From Azospirillum thiophilum (GTDB lineage Bacteria; Pseudomonadota; Alphaproteobacteria; Azospirillales; Azospirillaceae), in the NCBI RefSeq assembly GCF_001305595.1, contig NZ_CP012405.1:107501-171500 (forward strand): 64,000 nt of DNA. Direction: 5' to 3'. A program made the translations under genes and the position numbers. The first letter of the stretch is position 1. Each line of letters starts with the position of its first letter. Shown in pieces: positions 39,547-48,324 of the stretch. The notes beneath the pieces were generated by a model. It did no database searches. It worked only from the letters and a program-made list of their open reading frames with translations, and had not been told where the DNA came from.

Positions 39547-42494
39547 TCGTCTCCTACGGCGGTCGGCACCGGATCGGGGATGGCCGGCATCTCGGCCGGG
39601 CGGGGAGCGGCGGCGCGGTGGCCGCGGACCGACTGGCGGGCAAGCGCGATCAGGATCAGGATCGTGGCGCCGACCACCAGCGCGAACACGCCGATGTCGA
39701 ACAGCAGGGCGCTCGCGACCGGGAACTTGCCCAGCACCGGCAGCTCCGCATAGGCGAAATAGCTGGTCAGGAACGGGCGGCCGAACAGCCAGGCGCCCAG
39801 CCCGGTGCCGGCGGCCAGCAGCAGCCCGATCCCCATCCAGCGCATCGGCAGCACGCGCAGCCGCGTCTCAACCCATTGGGTGCCGCCGAACATGTATTGC
39901 AGGATCATGGCGATCGCCACGGTCAGCCCGGCGGCGAAGCCGCCGCCCGGAAGGTCGTGGCCGCGCAGCAGCAGGAACAGCGCCACCATCAGGATCACCG
40001 GGAACAGCAGCCGCGCGATCAGCGACGGGATGAACAGCCAGTCGGCCACCGTGTCGCCGTCCTTGCGGTCGGGCCGGGAGGCGTCGAAGGCGCTCTGGTC
40101 GCGCTGCTGTTCGGTCACGTCGACGCTGTCGGTCGCCGGGCGGAAGCGGCGCAGCAGCGCATAGGCGGTCAGCGCCACCGCGCCCAGCACGGCGATCTCG
40201 CCCATCGTGTCGAAGCCGCGGAAATCCACCAGGATCACGTTCACGACATTGGTGCCGCCGCCCTCGCTGTAGGCCAGCTCCAGGAAATGCTGCGCCAGTA
40301 GTTCGGGCGGGAAGCGCGTCATCACCCCGAAGGCAAGCCCGGCCATGCCGGCCCCGGCGGCGATCGAGATGCCGAGGTCGCGCAGGCGGCGGCCCAGCGT
40401 GACCGCCTCCGACCCGCGGGTGCCGGGGATGTCCAGCCGCTTGGGAAGCCAGCGCAGGCCCAGCAGCAGCAGGATGGTGGTGACGACCTCGACCAGCAGC
40501 TGGGTCAGCGCGAGGTCGGGCGCGGAGAACCAGACGAAGGTCACGCAGACGACCAGCCCGGTGGCGCCGAGCAGGATCAGCGCCGCCAGCCGGTGGAACT
40601 TGGCCTGCCAGGCGGCACCCAGCGCGCAGGCGGCGCCCAGCACCCAGACCATCGCCAGCACCGGGTCGATGCCGGAGGGGACGAGGTTGCCCGGCCCCAG
40701 CCCGCGCAGCCACACCGCCCAGCCGGCCGCCAGCACCGCCGCGCACACCACCAGCCGCAGTTGCGGCTGCAGCCGGCGGGTGCCGAGCAGCCCCTCGGCC
40801 GTGCGGGCGAGGCGCCAGGACAGGAAGACCATGGTGCGCTCGAACATGCGGCGGCCTTCGAAGCTGCGGATCAGCGGCGGCCCCTCGATCCCCTTGACCA
40901 GATGGCGCTGGAGCAGCAGGTAGAGGGCGACCCCGGCGGCGAGCGCGGTCATGCTCATCACCAGCGGGCGGTTAACTCCATGCCACACCGCGAGGCTGTA
41001 TTCCGGCGGCGCCGTCCCCAGGGCGGCCCGGGCCGCCATGTCCAGGAAGGGGCCGACGGTGGCCGCCGGCAGGACGCCGATGATGATGCAGGCCAGCACC
41101 AGGATCTCGACCGGGAAGCGCATCCAGGCCGGCGGCTCGTGCGGCTTGTGCGGCAGGTCGACCGGGTCCGGCCCGAAGAAGGCGCCATGGATGAAGCGCA
41201 ACGAATAGGCGACGCTGAAGGCGCTCGCCACCGTCGCGGCGATCGGCAGGATGTCGAAGAAGACCGGCAGCGGACCCTTGGCCGACAGCGCCTCGGCGAA
41301 GAACATCTCCTTCGACAGGAAGCCGTTGAGCAGCGGCACGCCGGCCATCGCCGCGGCGGCGACCAGGGCGAGCCTGGCGGTGAAGGGCATGAAGCGGTTG
41401 AGGCCCGACAGGCGCCGGATGTCGCGGGTGCCGGTCTCGTGGTCGATGATGCCGGCGGCCATGAACAGCGAGGCCTTGAAGGTCGCGTGGTTGATGATGT
41501 GGAAGATCGCCGCGACCATCGCCAGCTCGCTGTTCAGCCCGAGCAGCAGGGTGATCAGCCCGAGATGGCTGATGGTCGAATAGGCCAGCAGTCCCTTCAG
41601 GTCGTGCTGGAAGATGGCGATGTAGGCGCCGAGCAACAGGGTGGCGAGCCCGGCCGAGCCGACGATCCAGAACCACGCCTCGGTCCCCGCCAGCACCGGC
41701 CAGAGCCGCGCCATCAGGAAGACGCCGGCCTTCACCAGCGTCGCCGAATGCAGGTAGGCGGAGACCGGGGTCGGCGCCGCCATCGCGTGCGGCAGCCAGA
41801 AATGGAACGGGAACTGCGCGCTCTTGGTCAGGGCGCCCAGCAGGATCAGCACCAGCGCCGGCAGGTAGAGCGGATGCGCCCGGATCAGGTCGCCCGATGC
41901 CAGCACGACGTCGAGGTCGTAGCTGCCGGCGATGTGCCCCAGCACCAGCATGCCGGCGAACAGGCAGAGTCCGCCCGTCGCCGTGACGGTCAGGGCCATG
42001 CGGGCGCCGTCGCGCGCCGCCGCGGTGTGGTGCCAGTAGCCGATCAGCAGGAAGGAGAAGAGGCTGGTCAGCTCCCAGAAGAAGGCGAGCTGGATCAGGT
42101 TGCCGGAAAGCACGACCCCGGTCATCGACCCCATGAAGGCGAGCAGGAAGGCGAAGAAGCGCGGCACTGGGTCTTCCGCCGCCATGTAATAGCGCGCATA
42201 GACCACCACCAGCGTTCCGACCCCCGACACCAGCCCGGCGAACAGCCAGGCGAAGCCGTCCATCCGCAACGCGAAATCCAGGCCCAGCGACGGCATCCAG
42301 GCGACGCTGTGGCGGACCACGCCGCCCGCCGACACTGTCGGGTAGGCGGCCCAGACCATCGCCAGCCCGATGACGGCGATGCCGCCGGCCAGCCAGGCCG
42401 CCGCGTTGCGCGCATGCGTCGGCAGCAACCCGGCGACGATCGCGCCGGCGAACGGGAGACCAACGGCGGTCAGGAGCAGGAGGGCGTCGGGCAT
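39543..42494 (-). CDS. mrpA: Fused Mrp Na+/H+ antiporter subunit AB
   Basis: A 983-residue protein. The first ~770 residues are NuoL-like MrpA with FFWELTSLFSFLLIGYW (Glu) and LTKSAQFPFHFWLPHAM (Lys) and the MrpA-specific C-terminal helices. The last ~150 residues, after the acidic linker around 800 (DRKDGDTVAD), are an MrpB domain including HDLPGGGFAAGLTVAIAMIL. This AB fusion is usual for alphaproteobacteria, and no separate mrpB exists here. First gene of the Mrp operon; it would exchange Na+ (or K+) for H+. Confidence 0.9.
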   Translation of the reverse strand: MPDALLLLTAVGLPFAGAIVAGLLPTHARNAAAWLAGGIAVIGLAMVWAAYPTVSAGGVVRHSVAWMPSLGLDFALRMDGFAWLFAGLVSGVGTLVVVYARYYMAAEDPVPRFFAFLLAFMGSMTGVVLSGNLIQLAFFWELTSLFSFLLIGYWHHTAAARDGARMALTVTATGGLCLFAGMLVLGHIAGSYDLDVVLASGDLIRAHPLYLPALVLILLGALTKSAQFPFHFWLPHAMAAPTPVSAYLHSATLVKAGVFLMARLWPVLAGTEAWFWIVGSAGLATLLLGAYIAIFQHDLKGLLAYSTISHLGLITLLLGLNSELAMVAAIFHIINHATFKASLFMAAGIIDHETGTRDIRRLSGLNRFMPFTARLALVAAAAMAGVPLLNGFLSKEMFFAEALSAKGPLPVFFDILPIAATVASAFSVAYSLRFIHGAFFGPDPVDLPHKPHEPPAWMRFPVEILVLACIIIGVLPAATVGPFLDMAARAALGTAPPEYSLAVWHGVNRPLVMSMTALAAGVALYLLLQRHLVKGIEGPPLIRSFEGRRMFERTMVFLSWRLARTAEGLLGTRRLQPQLRLVVCAAVLAAGWAVWLRGLGPGNLVPSGIDPVLAMVWVLGAACALGAAWQAKFHRLAALILLGATGLVVCVTFVWFSAPDLALTQLLVEVVTTILLLLGLRWLPKRLDIPGTRGSEAVTLGRRLRDLGISIAAGAGMAGLAFGVMTRFPPELLAQHFLELAYSEGGGTNVVNVILVDFRGFDTMGEIAVLGAVALTAYALLRRFRPATDSVDVTEQQRDQSAFDASRPDRKDGDTVADWLFIPSLIARLLFPVILMVALFLLLRGHDLPGGGFAAGLTVAIAMILQYMFGGTQWVETRLRVLPMRWMGIGLLLAAGTGLGAWLFGRPFLTSYFAYAELPVLGKFPVASALLFDIGVFALVVGATILILIALARQSVRGHRAAAPRPAEMPAIPDPVPTAVGDD

Positions 42495-42594
42495 GAAGTC
42501 CTACGGTTGATTTTCTGGGCCGAACGTCCGGGCCGGGCATCCCGGTTTTGCCGGGCGGGGCCGTCCAAAGGGCGGCCGTCCATCGGGGAGCCGT

Positions 42595-43077
42595 CTAGAG
42601 CGGGCCGTCGCACGGTCCGGTTTCGGAGGCCACCGCCTGGAGCAGGATCTGGACCGCATCCTCGGCCGTCTTGGCGGCGCGCAGCTTGCGGGGGGCCTGC
42701 GGGTCGCGCAGCGCCCGGCAGATCTCCGACATGGCGGACAACAGCCCCTTGCGGTTCGATGCCGGCCACAGGGCCAGGAAGACGAGATCGACCGGTTCGT
42801 CGTCCCGGGCGTCGAAATCGATGGGGCGCTGCAGCCGGGCGAACAGCACCAGCGGCGTGTTCACGGCTTGGAGCTCCGTGTGGGGAAGCGCCACGCCCTT
42901 GCCCAGCGCCGTGGAACCGATCTGTTCGCGTGCCCGGAGCGCGTCCAGGATCTCCTGCCTGGACTGGCCGTTGCGAGCGGCCGCCTCCGACGCCAGCAGG
43001 TCGAGCAGGGTCGCCTTGTTGCCCGGGCCGGCGTCGAGGATGACGTCGGCCGCGGAGAAGAACTCAGAAATGGCCAT
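42595..43077 (-). CDS. PTS EIIA-Ntr-like protein (PtsN family)
   Basis: A 160-residue EIIA (fructose/nitrogen type) domain protein. The phosphorylated histidine is in GKGVALPHTELQ. No other PTS domain is attached, so a regulatory role like PtsN is likely. The start at 43077 has GGAG six nt upstream; ATG 43089 and TTG 43098 are alternatives. It lies between a UspA gene and the Mrp operon, 100 bp before mrpA. Since PtsN proteins influence K+ transport elsewhere, a link to Mrp-driven ion balance is possible, as inference. Confidence 0.82.
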   Translation of the reverse strand: MAISEFFSAADVILDAGPGNKATLLDLLASEAAARNGQSRQEILDALRAREQIGSTALGKGVALPHTELQAVNTPLVLFARLQRPIDFDARDDEPVDLVFLALWPASNRKGLLSAMSEICRALRDPQAPRKLRAAKTAEDAVQILLQAVASETGPCDGPL

Positions 43078-43191
43078 GCCCGTCTCCATTGTGGCCAATG
43101 ATCAATGCCGGCACCGGATACCGGCCGCCGTCCCCGCCGTTCGGGGCGCCGGAGCGCTCACGATGGTACAGGAGGTTTCCGCTGGCCATTG

Positions 43192-44073
43192 CTACTTTCC
43201 CGGACAACGGAACGGATCGAGTCCGGACGGTGTTCCGCCGATCAGCACGTCGCAGGGCAGGATGTCGATCACCTCCGACGCCGTGCTGCCCAGCAGGGCG
43301 CGGGAGAGGCCGCTGCGCCGGGCCGAGCCCATGGCGACCAGATCGTAACGCCCCTCCCGCGCCAGCTCGACGATCCGCAGGCCGGGCGGGCCGGCGCGTA
43401 GGATCGTCTCGACGGCCGGTCCGGCAACGGCGGGATCCGCGCCGCCCGTCCCGGCGAGCAGTTCGCCGAAGTCGCCGGCGAAGTCCGCCGGGTCCAGCTC
43501 CACCCCGGCCCGGACGGCGGCGGCGGGCAGGTCGAGGACATGCAGGAGATGGATGTCGCCCTTCGGCACCAGCATCCGCAAGCCGGCCAGCGACAGCCGC
43601 GACCGGTCGGAGAAATCCACCGGCACCAGCGCGCGAAGATAGGGTTGCAGCGGCTTGTCGCGCACGATCAGCATCGGCGTGCCGTCGGCGACGGCGATCC
43701 GTTCGACGGTGGAGGACAGGAACAGGTCGGCCACCCGGTCGCGCTGGTGCAGTCCGACCACCAGCAGGTCGGGCCGCCACAGGCCGGCAAAGCCGGCGAC
43801 GCGGTGTTCGACCGCCTCGCCGCGCACCGCGACGGCATGGGCGCGGATTCCGGCCCCGCCGGGCACGGCGAGGATGTGGCGGTGCAGCTCCGCCTCGACA
43901 TGGTGCAGCGGCAGGTGGCCGTAGGGACCGCCCGCGGCACCGCTGCCGTCGACGACATGCAGCGCCGTCAGCTCGGCCCCGAACCGCATGGCGAGCTGCA
44001 CGGCGCGTTCCAGGGCGCGATCCGATTTCGGTTGAAGGTCGGTCGCCAGCAGAATGCGTCGAAGGCTCGCCAT
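43192..44073 (-). CDS. Tandem UspA-domain universal stress protein
   Basis: A 293-residue protein with two Usp domains. The first begins LRRILLATDLQPKSDRAL, the second YLRALVPVDFSDRSRLSL. The ATP-binding signature GxxGxxxG-type is recognisable in the second as MGSARRSGLSRALLGSTASEV. The start at 44073 follows AAGGGGAA. It is divergent from the MASE1 kinase and upstream of ptsN-mrp on the same strand, so it may be their first co-transcribed gene. Confidence 0.83.
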   Translation of the reverse strand: MASLRRILLATDLQPKSDRALERAVQLAMRFGAELTALHVVDGSGAAGGPYGHLPLHHVEAELHRHILAVPGGAGIRAHAVAVRGEAVEHRVAGFAGLWRPDLLVVGLHQRDRVADLFLSSTVERIAVADGTPMLIVRDKPLQPYLRALVPVDFSDRSRLSLAGLRMLVPKGDIHLLHVLDLPAAAVRAGVELDPADFAGDFGELLAGTGGADPAVAGPAVETILRAGPPGLRIVELAREGRYDLVAMGSARRSGLSRALLGSTASEVIDILPCDVLIGGTPSGLDPFRCPGK

Positions 44074-44166
44074 TTCCCCTTTCCCGTCCCTTGTCCCTGC
44101 CTGGGTTCGCCCCGTCGGTGATCCCCGCCAATGATCTGAAGACGGGAGGCCCGCTGTCCATGCCGG

Positions 44167-44238
44167 GTAATACGGACCCTGAAAGCCGGGCGGGGAAGGT
44201 GGAGCAGGTGACGCCATGGCCGATCCGTAGTAATACGG
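44167..44238. promoter_or_regulatory. Repeated GTAATACGG sites between uspA and kinase genes
   Basis: GTAATACGG occurs exactly at 44167-44175 and 44230-44238, 63 bp apart (about six helical turns). The first lies in GGGT-N7-ACCC, the second in the dyad CCGTA-GTAA-TACGG (44225-44238). A third dyad TACG-N6-CGTA follows at 44234-44247. These are good candidates for binding by the adjacent FixJ-like regulator. Confidence 0.48.
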
Positions 44239-44291
44239 GGCTGCGTATTTCCCCTGATGCGTCCGGGACCGGCCGGCGCTACGATCCGTCC

Positions 44292-45953
44292 ATGCCACAG
44301 ACCGTCAGCCGCCGGTGGATGTTCGTTCCGGCCTATCTCGCCGCGCATGTATCCCTCGACTGGATCAGCTTCATCCATACGGTCGCGCCGATCAACCTCA
44401 CGCCGTGGAACCCGCCGGCCGGGCTGATGATGGGCTTGTCGGTCCTGCTCGGCCTCCGCGCGGTGCCGCTGGTCTGGCTTGGGCTGCTCGTCGCCGACAT
44501 CGTCGTCCGCGACCTGCCGGTCGCCCTGTGGACCACGGTCCTGGCGAACGGCGTCGTCGCCTGCGGCTACGGGCTGGCCGGCCGCCTGCTGCGCCGGGGG
44601 CCGGTTCCGGGGCTCGATCCCGGCCTTGCCCGGCTGCGCGACATCGTCCTGCTGCTGGCCGGCGGCGCCTTCGCGGCCCTGGCCGTCGGGCTGGGCTATG
44701 TCGCCATCCACACCGCGGCCGGGCTGTTCGACTGGGTGCGCTTCCCCGAGATGCTGCTGCGCTATTGGACCGGCGAGATCATCGGCATCGCCGTCCTGAC
44801 GCCGATGGTGCTGCTCGGCCTGCGGATGCCGGCGGTGCGCTGGTCCTGGACCGGCGCCGCCGAAGTGGGGGCGCAGGGGGCGCTGATCGGCCTCGCCCTG
44901 TGGCTGGATTTCGGCCCGCTGGCCTCGGCCGAGTACGACTACTTCTATCTGCTCTTCCTGCCCGCCATCGGGATCGCCGTCCGGCACGGTCTGGCGGGGG
45001 CGGTGCTGGCCTCGGCCGCCACGCAGGCCGGCCTGATCGCCGCCATCCAGGCGGCCGGCGTCGACACGGCGCGCATGGCGCATTTCCAGCTCCTGATGCT
45101 GACGCTCGCCGTCACCATCCTGCTGCTGGGCGCCGTGGTCACCGAGCGCCGCCGGGTGGAGGCGTGGCTGCGGGTGCGCCAGTCCGACCTCGCCCACGCC
45201 TCCCGCCTGATCGAGGCGGGGGAGATGGCGGCGGCGCTGGCCCATGAGCTGAACCAGCCGCTGGCGGCGGCGATGAGCTACGCCCGCGCCGCCCGCAAGA
45301 TCGCGCGGATCGAGGATGCCTCGCCGCGCCTGACGGAGATCCTCGACAAGACGGTCAGCCAGGCCGAGCGGGCCGACCGGGTCATCCGCAGCCTGCGCGA
45401 CTTCGTGCGGAAGGGCGCGCGCGACCGGACGCCGCTGTCGGTCGCCACCCTGGTCGCCGACTGCCTGACGCTGGCCGGTCCGCTCGCCAGCCGGCATTCG
45501 GTCGAGATCGCCGCCGAGGTCGCTCCGGCGCTGCCCGCCATCGGCGGCGATGCGGTCCAGCTGCAGCAGGCGATCCTCAATCTGGTGCGCAACGCCGCCG
45601 AGGCGATGGCGGAGGCGATGGCCGATGCCGATCCGGCCGGGCGCCGCATCGTGGTCTTCGCGCGTGCCGCGCCCGAGCCTGGATTCGTCGCCATCGGCGT
45701 GCGCGACACCGGTCCCGGGCTGGCCGAGGTGGTCGAGCGGAACCTGTTCGCCCCCTTCGTCACCACCAAGCCGACCGGCATGGGGCTCGGGTTGTCCATC
45801 GTCCGCACCATCGTCGAGACCCACGGCGGCACGCTGTCCGTGCAGCGCGGTGGGGGTGGGGGAACGACATTCTGCTTCACCATTCCTGTGCATGGGATGC
45901 CAGAACATGGGATGCCCGGGCGTGGTACGGACGCCGAAGGAGGATCCGCATGA
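44292..45953 (+). CDS. MASE1-domain sensor histidine kinase
   Basis: A 553-residue kinase. Residues about 10-285 are a multi-helix MASE1-type membrane sensor. Then come the phospho-acceptor His in LAHELNQPLAAAMSYARA, the N box NLVRNAAEAM, G1 in DTGPGLAEV and G2 in GMGLGLSIVRT. The open frame extends far upstream, but the ATG at 44292 starts the first hydrophobic segment. The gene overlaps the regulator gene by 4 nt, so they form a pair. The signal is unknown. Confidence 0.85.
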   Translation: MPQTVSRRWMFVPAYLAAHVSLDWISFIHTVAPINLTPWNPPAGLMMGLSVLLGLRAVPLVWLGLLVADIVVRDLPVALWTTVLANGVVACGYGLAGRLLRRGPVPGLDPGLARLRDIVLLLAGGAFAALAVGLGYVAIHTAAGLFDWVRFPEMLLRYWTGEIIGIAVLTPMVLLGLRMPAVRWSWTGAAEVGAQGALIGLALWLDFGPLASAEYDYFYLLFLPAIGIAVRHGLAGAVLASAATQAGLIAAIQAAGVDTARMAHFQLLMLTLAVTILLLGAVVTERRRVEAWLRVRQSDLAHASRLIEAGEMAAALAHELNQPLAAAMSYARAARKIARIEDASPRLTEILDKTVSQAERADRVIRSLRDFVRKGARDRTPLSVATLVADCLTLAGPLASRHSVEIAAEVAPALPAIGGDAVQLQQAILNLVRNAAEAMAEAMADADPAGRRIVVFARAAPEPGFVAIGVRDTGPGLAEVVERNLFAPFVTTKPTGMGLGLSIVRTIVETHGGTLSVQRGGGGGTTFCFTIPVHGMPEHGMPGRGTDAEGGSA

Positions 45954-46588
45954 CGACCGATACCCCCGCCGCGCCGGTCGCCCCGGTCGCTTTCGTGGTG
46001 GACGACGACGAGGCCGTCCGCGACGCCCTGGCCCTCCATCTGGAGCTTGCCGGGCTGGCGGTCCGCTGCTGCGGCTCGGCCGCCGAGTTCCTGGCGGCGG
46101 CGTCGCCCGTGCAGCCGGGCTGCGCCATCCTCGACATCCGCATGCCGGGCATGGACGGTCTCGACCTCCAGCAGGAGATGATCCGGCGCGGGCTGACCCT
46201 CCCGGTGATCGTCATCACCGGCCATGGCGACGTCACAGCCGCCGTGCGGGCCTTCCGGGCCGGGGCGGTGGATTTCCTGCAGAAGCCCTTCGACGAGGAT
46301 TTGCTGATCGAACGGGTGCAGGAGGCCTTCGGCCGCGACCTCGCGGCCCGCCGCGCCGATGTCGAGACCGCCGAGATCCGCAGTCGCCTGACCCTGCTCA
46401 GCCCCCGAGAGCTGGAAGTGATGGATCTGGTCGCCCAGGGGCTTCCCAACAAGACCATCGCCCACCGGCTCGCCATCGGCATCCGCACGGTGGAGACCCA
46501 CCGCGCCCGCGTGCTGGAGAAGATGGAGGCGCGCAACGCCCCCGAACTCGCGCGCATGCGGATGCTGCTGGGCGACCGCGGCGACTGA
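45950..46588 (+). CDS. FixJ-family response regulator
   Basis: A 212-residue regulator. Receiver domain: acidic VVDDDEAVRDAL, phospho-Asp in ILDIRMPGMDG, Thr in VITGHGD and Lys in FLQKPFDED. C-terminal LuxR-type helix-turn-helix: LSPRELEVMDLVAQGLPNKT and GIRTVETHRARVLEKM. It is translationally coupled to the kinase. Likely targets are the divergent uspA-ptsN-mrp genes through the GTAATACGG repeats. Confidence 0.88.
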   Translation: MTTDTPAAPVAPVAFVVDDDEAVRDALALHLELAGLAVRCCGSAAEFLAAASPVQPGCAILDIRMPGMDGLDLQQEMIRRGLTLPVIVITGHGDVTAAVRAFRAGAVDFLQKPFDEDLLIERVQEAFGRDLAARRADVETAEIRSRLTLLSPRELEVMDLVAQGLPNKTIAHRLAIGIRTVETHRARVLEKMEARNAPELARMRMLLGDRGD

Positions 46589-47394
46589 TGCCAGAGCGGG
46601 AAATTCTGACTCGCTGGAGATGGGAACCGGCTTGCTGCGCCGGACCAGGACCGTTCACACTCTTGCTTGCCAGTGCTGACGCGACAGCGAGGAGGAGTAC
46701 GCCCGTCCAGTGAGGTGGTTTCGCGCCGGTGCGGCCGTGGCACGGCATGGCAGCGGCACTGTGAACCGCAATGCTGGAGGCCTCGGTCTCCTCTGGACCG
46801 GATCACGGCACCGATGGACTTGCCCTGACCTTGTTCCGTGCACCGCTGGTCCCACCGCACGGATATCCCTTTATGTCGTGCCGGCCGACATGAACGAAGC
46901 GGGGCGGGCTTGAAACGGCCGCCCCACCGTTCTATCTGTTGCAGAGTTCGCGGTGTCGAAGCCAAATTTGGAAGCTTGAAATACGGTGCCAGGAAAATTC
47001 GCCTGGGCGCCCCTTTAATCCGTTGTGAAAATTCCCATATAGAGTCTGTTGCGCTGTTGGAAGCGCCGTCCACCTCCTCCAGGATGATATCTGCGCGTGT
47101 GAATTCCCTTTCGTTTCCGGCTCGGTTGCGCTGACTGGCGTTGCCCACCGGTTCCTCCCCGGTCCTGTGGCGTGTCGGCTGCCGCGACCTTTCCCCGGTC
47201 GTGGCGCCGCCCGCGGAGCCGGGGAGGATCCTTCCTCCGATCCAGCACCGTCCCGCGGTGCACGCCTCCCGGCAGCGTCGAATGCCGGCCACGCATCGAA
47301 CGACCGACCGAGCATCAACAGGCCCGATCCGGACAACGCCGAGGGGACATCTCCTGCGGCGCCATTCCCGTCGGCGGGGAGAAACCGAGACACC
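46589..47394. other. Long intergenic region upstream of rpoH
   Basis: This 806-bp region shows no supported gene: open frames in it are short and lack family resemblance. Bases 46930-47110 are AT-richer and contain the heat-shock-type promoter candidate at 47013-47040 and a CTTG-N18-TCTATCTG element at 46909-46938. If that promoter is used, the rpoH leader would be about 350 nt long. Confidence 0.5.
47013..47040 (+). promoter_or_regulatory. Sigma-32-type promoter candidate
   Basis: CTTTAAT, 14 bp, then CCCATAT resembles CTTGAAA-N11-16-CCCCATNT. It is oriented toward the RpoH-type sigma gene. A second weaker candidate lies at 46909. This would allow one RpoH to switch on another. Confidence 0.4.
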
Positions 47395-48324
47395 ATGCAG
47401 CGAAATGCTGAAACCCATACCACCGCCCAATCCCGCTCCACCGAGCCCCGGTCCGCCGAACCGATGCAGCTCTACCTGCAGGATGCCCGCAAGTACCAGT
47501 ACCTGACGGCGGAACAGGAACTCGACCTTGCGGTGCGCTGGCATGAGCGGCAGGATCCGTCCGCGCTCGACAAGCTGGTGGGCAGCCATCTCCGCCTCGT
47601 GGTCAAGCTGGCGCGCGGCTATCTCGGCTATGGTCTGCCGCTGTCGGATCTGGTGGCGGAGGGCAATGTCGGCGTGATGCAGGCGGCGCAGAAGTTCGAC
47701 CCCGGCAGGGGCTTCCGTTTCGCCACCTACGCCTCCTGGTGGGTGCGCGCGGCAATCCAGGAATATGTGCTGCACAACTGGTCGTTGGTGAAGATCGGCA
47801 CCACCGCCGGGCAGAAGAAGCTGTTCTTCAGCCTGCGCCGCCTGAAGGCGCGGATGCAGGAGCTGGAGAGCGGCGACCTGTCGCCCGAGGCGGTGGAGGC
47901 CATCGCGACCGAACTGAACGTGTCGAAGGCCGAGGTGGTGGAGATGAACCGCCGCCTGGGTAATGACCGCTCGCTCAATGTCGGCCTGTCGGAAGACGGC
48001 GACGGCGAATGGCTGGACCTGCTTGCCGACGAGGGGCCGAACCAGGAGACCACGCTCGCCGATGCCGAGGAACGCCGGCGGCGCCAGCAGTTCCTGAAGC
48101 TGGGGCTGGGGGTTCTGGACGACCGCGAGCGCCGAATCCTGGTCGCCCGCCGCCTGCGTGACGAACCGCTGACGCTCGAGGAGTTGAGCCAGCAGTTCCA
48201 CGTCTCGCGCGAGCGGGTCCGCCAGCTGGAGGTCCGTGCCTTCGAAAAGCTCCAGAAGGCGGTCATCGCCAATGCCCGGACGGCGCAGCTGCCGGCGCAG
48301 GGAAGCCTGGTCAGCCGGGGCTGA
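47395..48324 (+). CDS. rpoH: RpoH-type (sigma-32) RNA polymerase sigma factor
   Basis: A 309-residue group 3 sigma factor. Region 2 shows LRLVVKLARGYLGYGLPLSDLVAEGNVGVM and RFATYASWWVRAAIQEYVL in sequence (residues about 62-125). The RpoH box QKKLFFSLRRLK follows at about 141. Region 4 has LTLEELSQQFHVSRERVRQL. Azospirilla carry several rpoH copies, so this may be a specialised one. The stop overlaps the convergent ornithine cyclodeaminase gene by 14 nt. Confidence 0.92.
   Translation: MQRNAETHTTAQSRSTEPRSAEPMQLYLQDARKYQYLTAEQELDLAVRWHERQDPSALDKLVGSHLRLVVKLARGYLGYGLPLSDLVAEGNVGVMQAAQKFDPGRGFRFATYASWWVRAAIQEYVLHNWSLVKIGTTAGQKKLFFSLRRLKARMQELESGDLSPEAVEAIATELNVSKAEVVEMNRRLGNDRSLNVGLSEDGDGEWLDLLADEGPNQETTLADAEERRRRQQFLKLGLGVLDDRERRILVARRLRDEPLTLEELSQQFHVSRERVRQLEVRAFEKLQKAVIANARTAQLPAQGSLVSRG

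Noticed and set aside
43089..44291. N-terminal extension of the histidine kinase
   Set aside because: The frame is open for 401 codons upstream, but the translation is Arg/Pro/Ala-rich and lies antisense to the UspA gene; hydrophobic sensor sequence starts only at 44292.
46739..46757. Sigma-54 promoter at TGGCACGGCATGGCAGC
   Set aside because: The GG to GC spacing is 12 rather than 10 bp, and no sigma-54-type gene follows.
46589..47394. Small genes in the rpoH upstream region
   Set aside because: Frames of 60-120 codons exist on both strands but none has a ribosome site, recognisable sequence or gene-like codon pattern.
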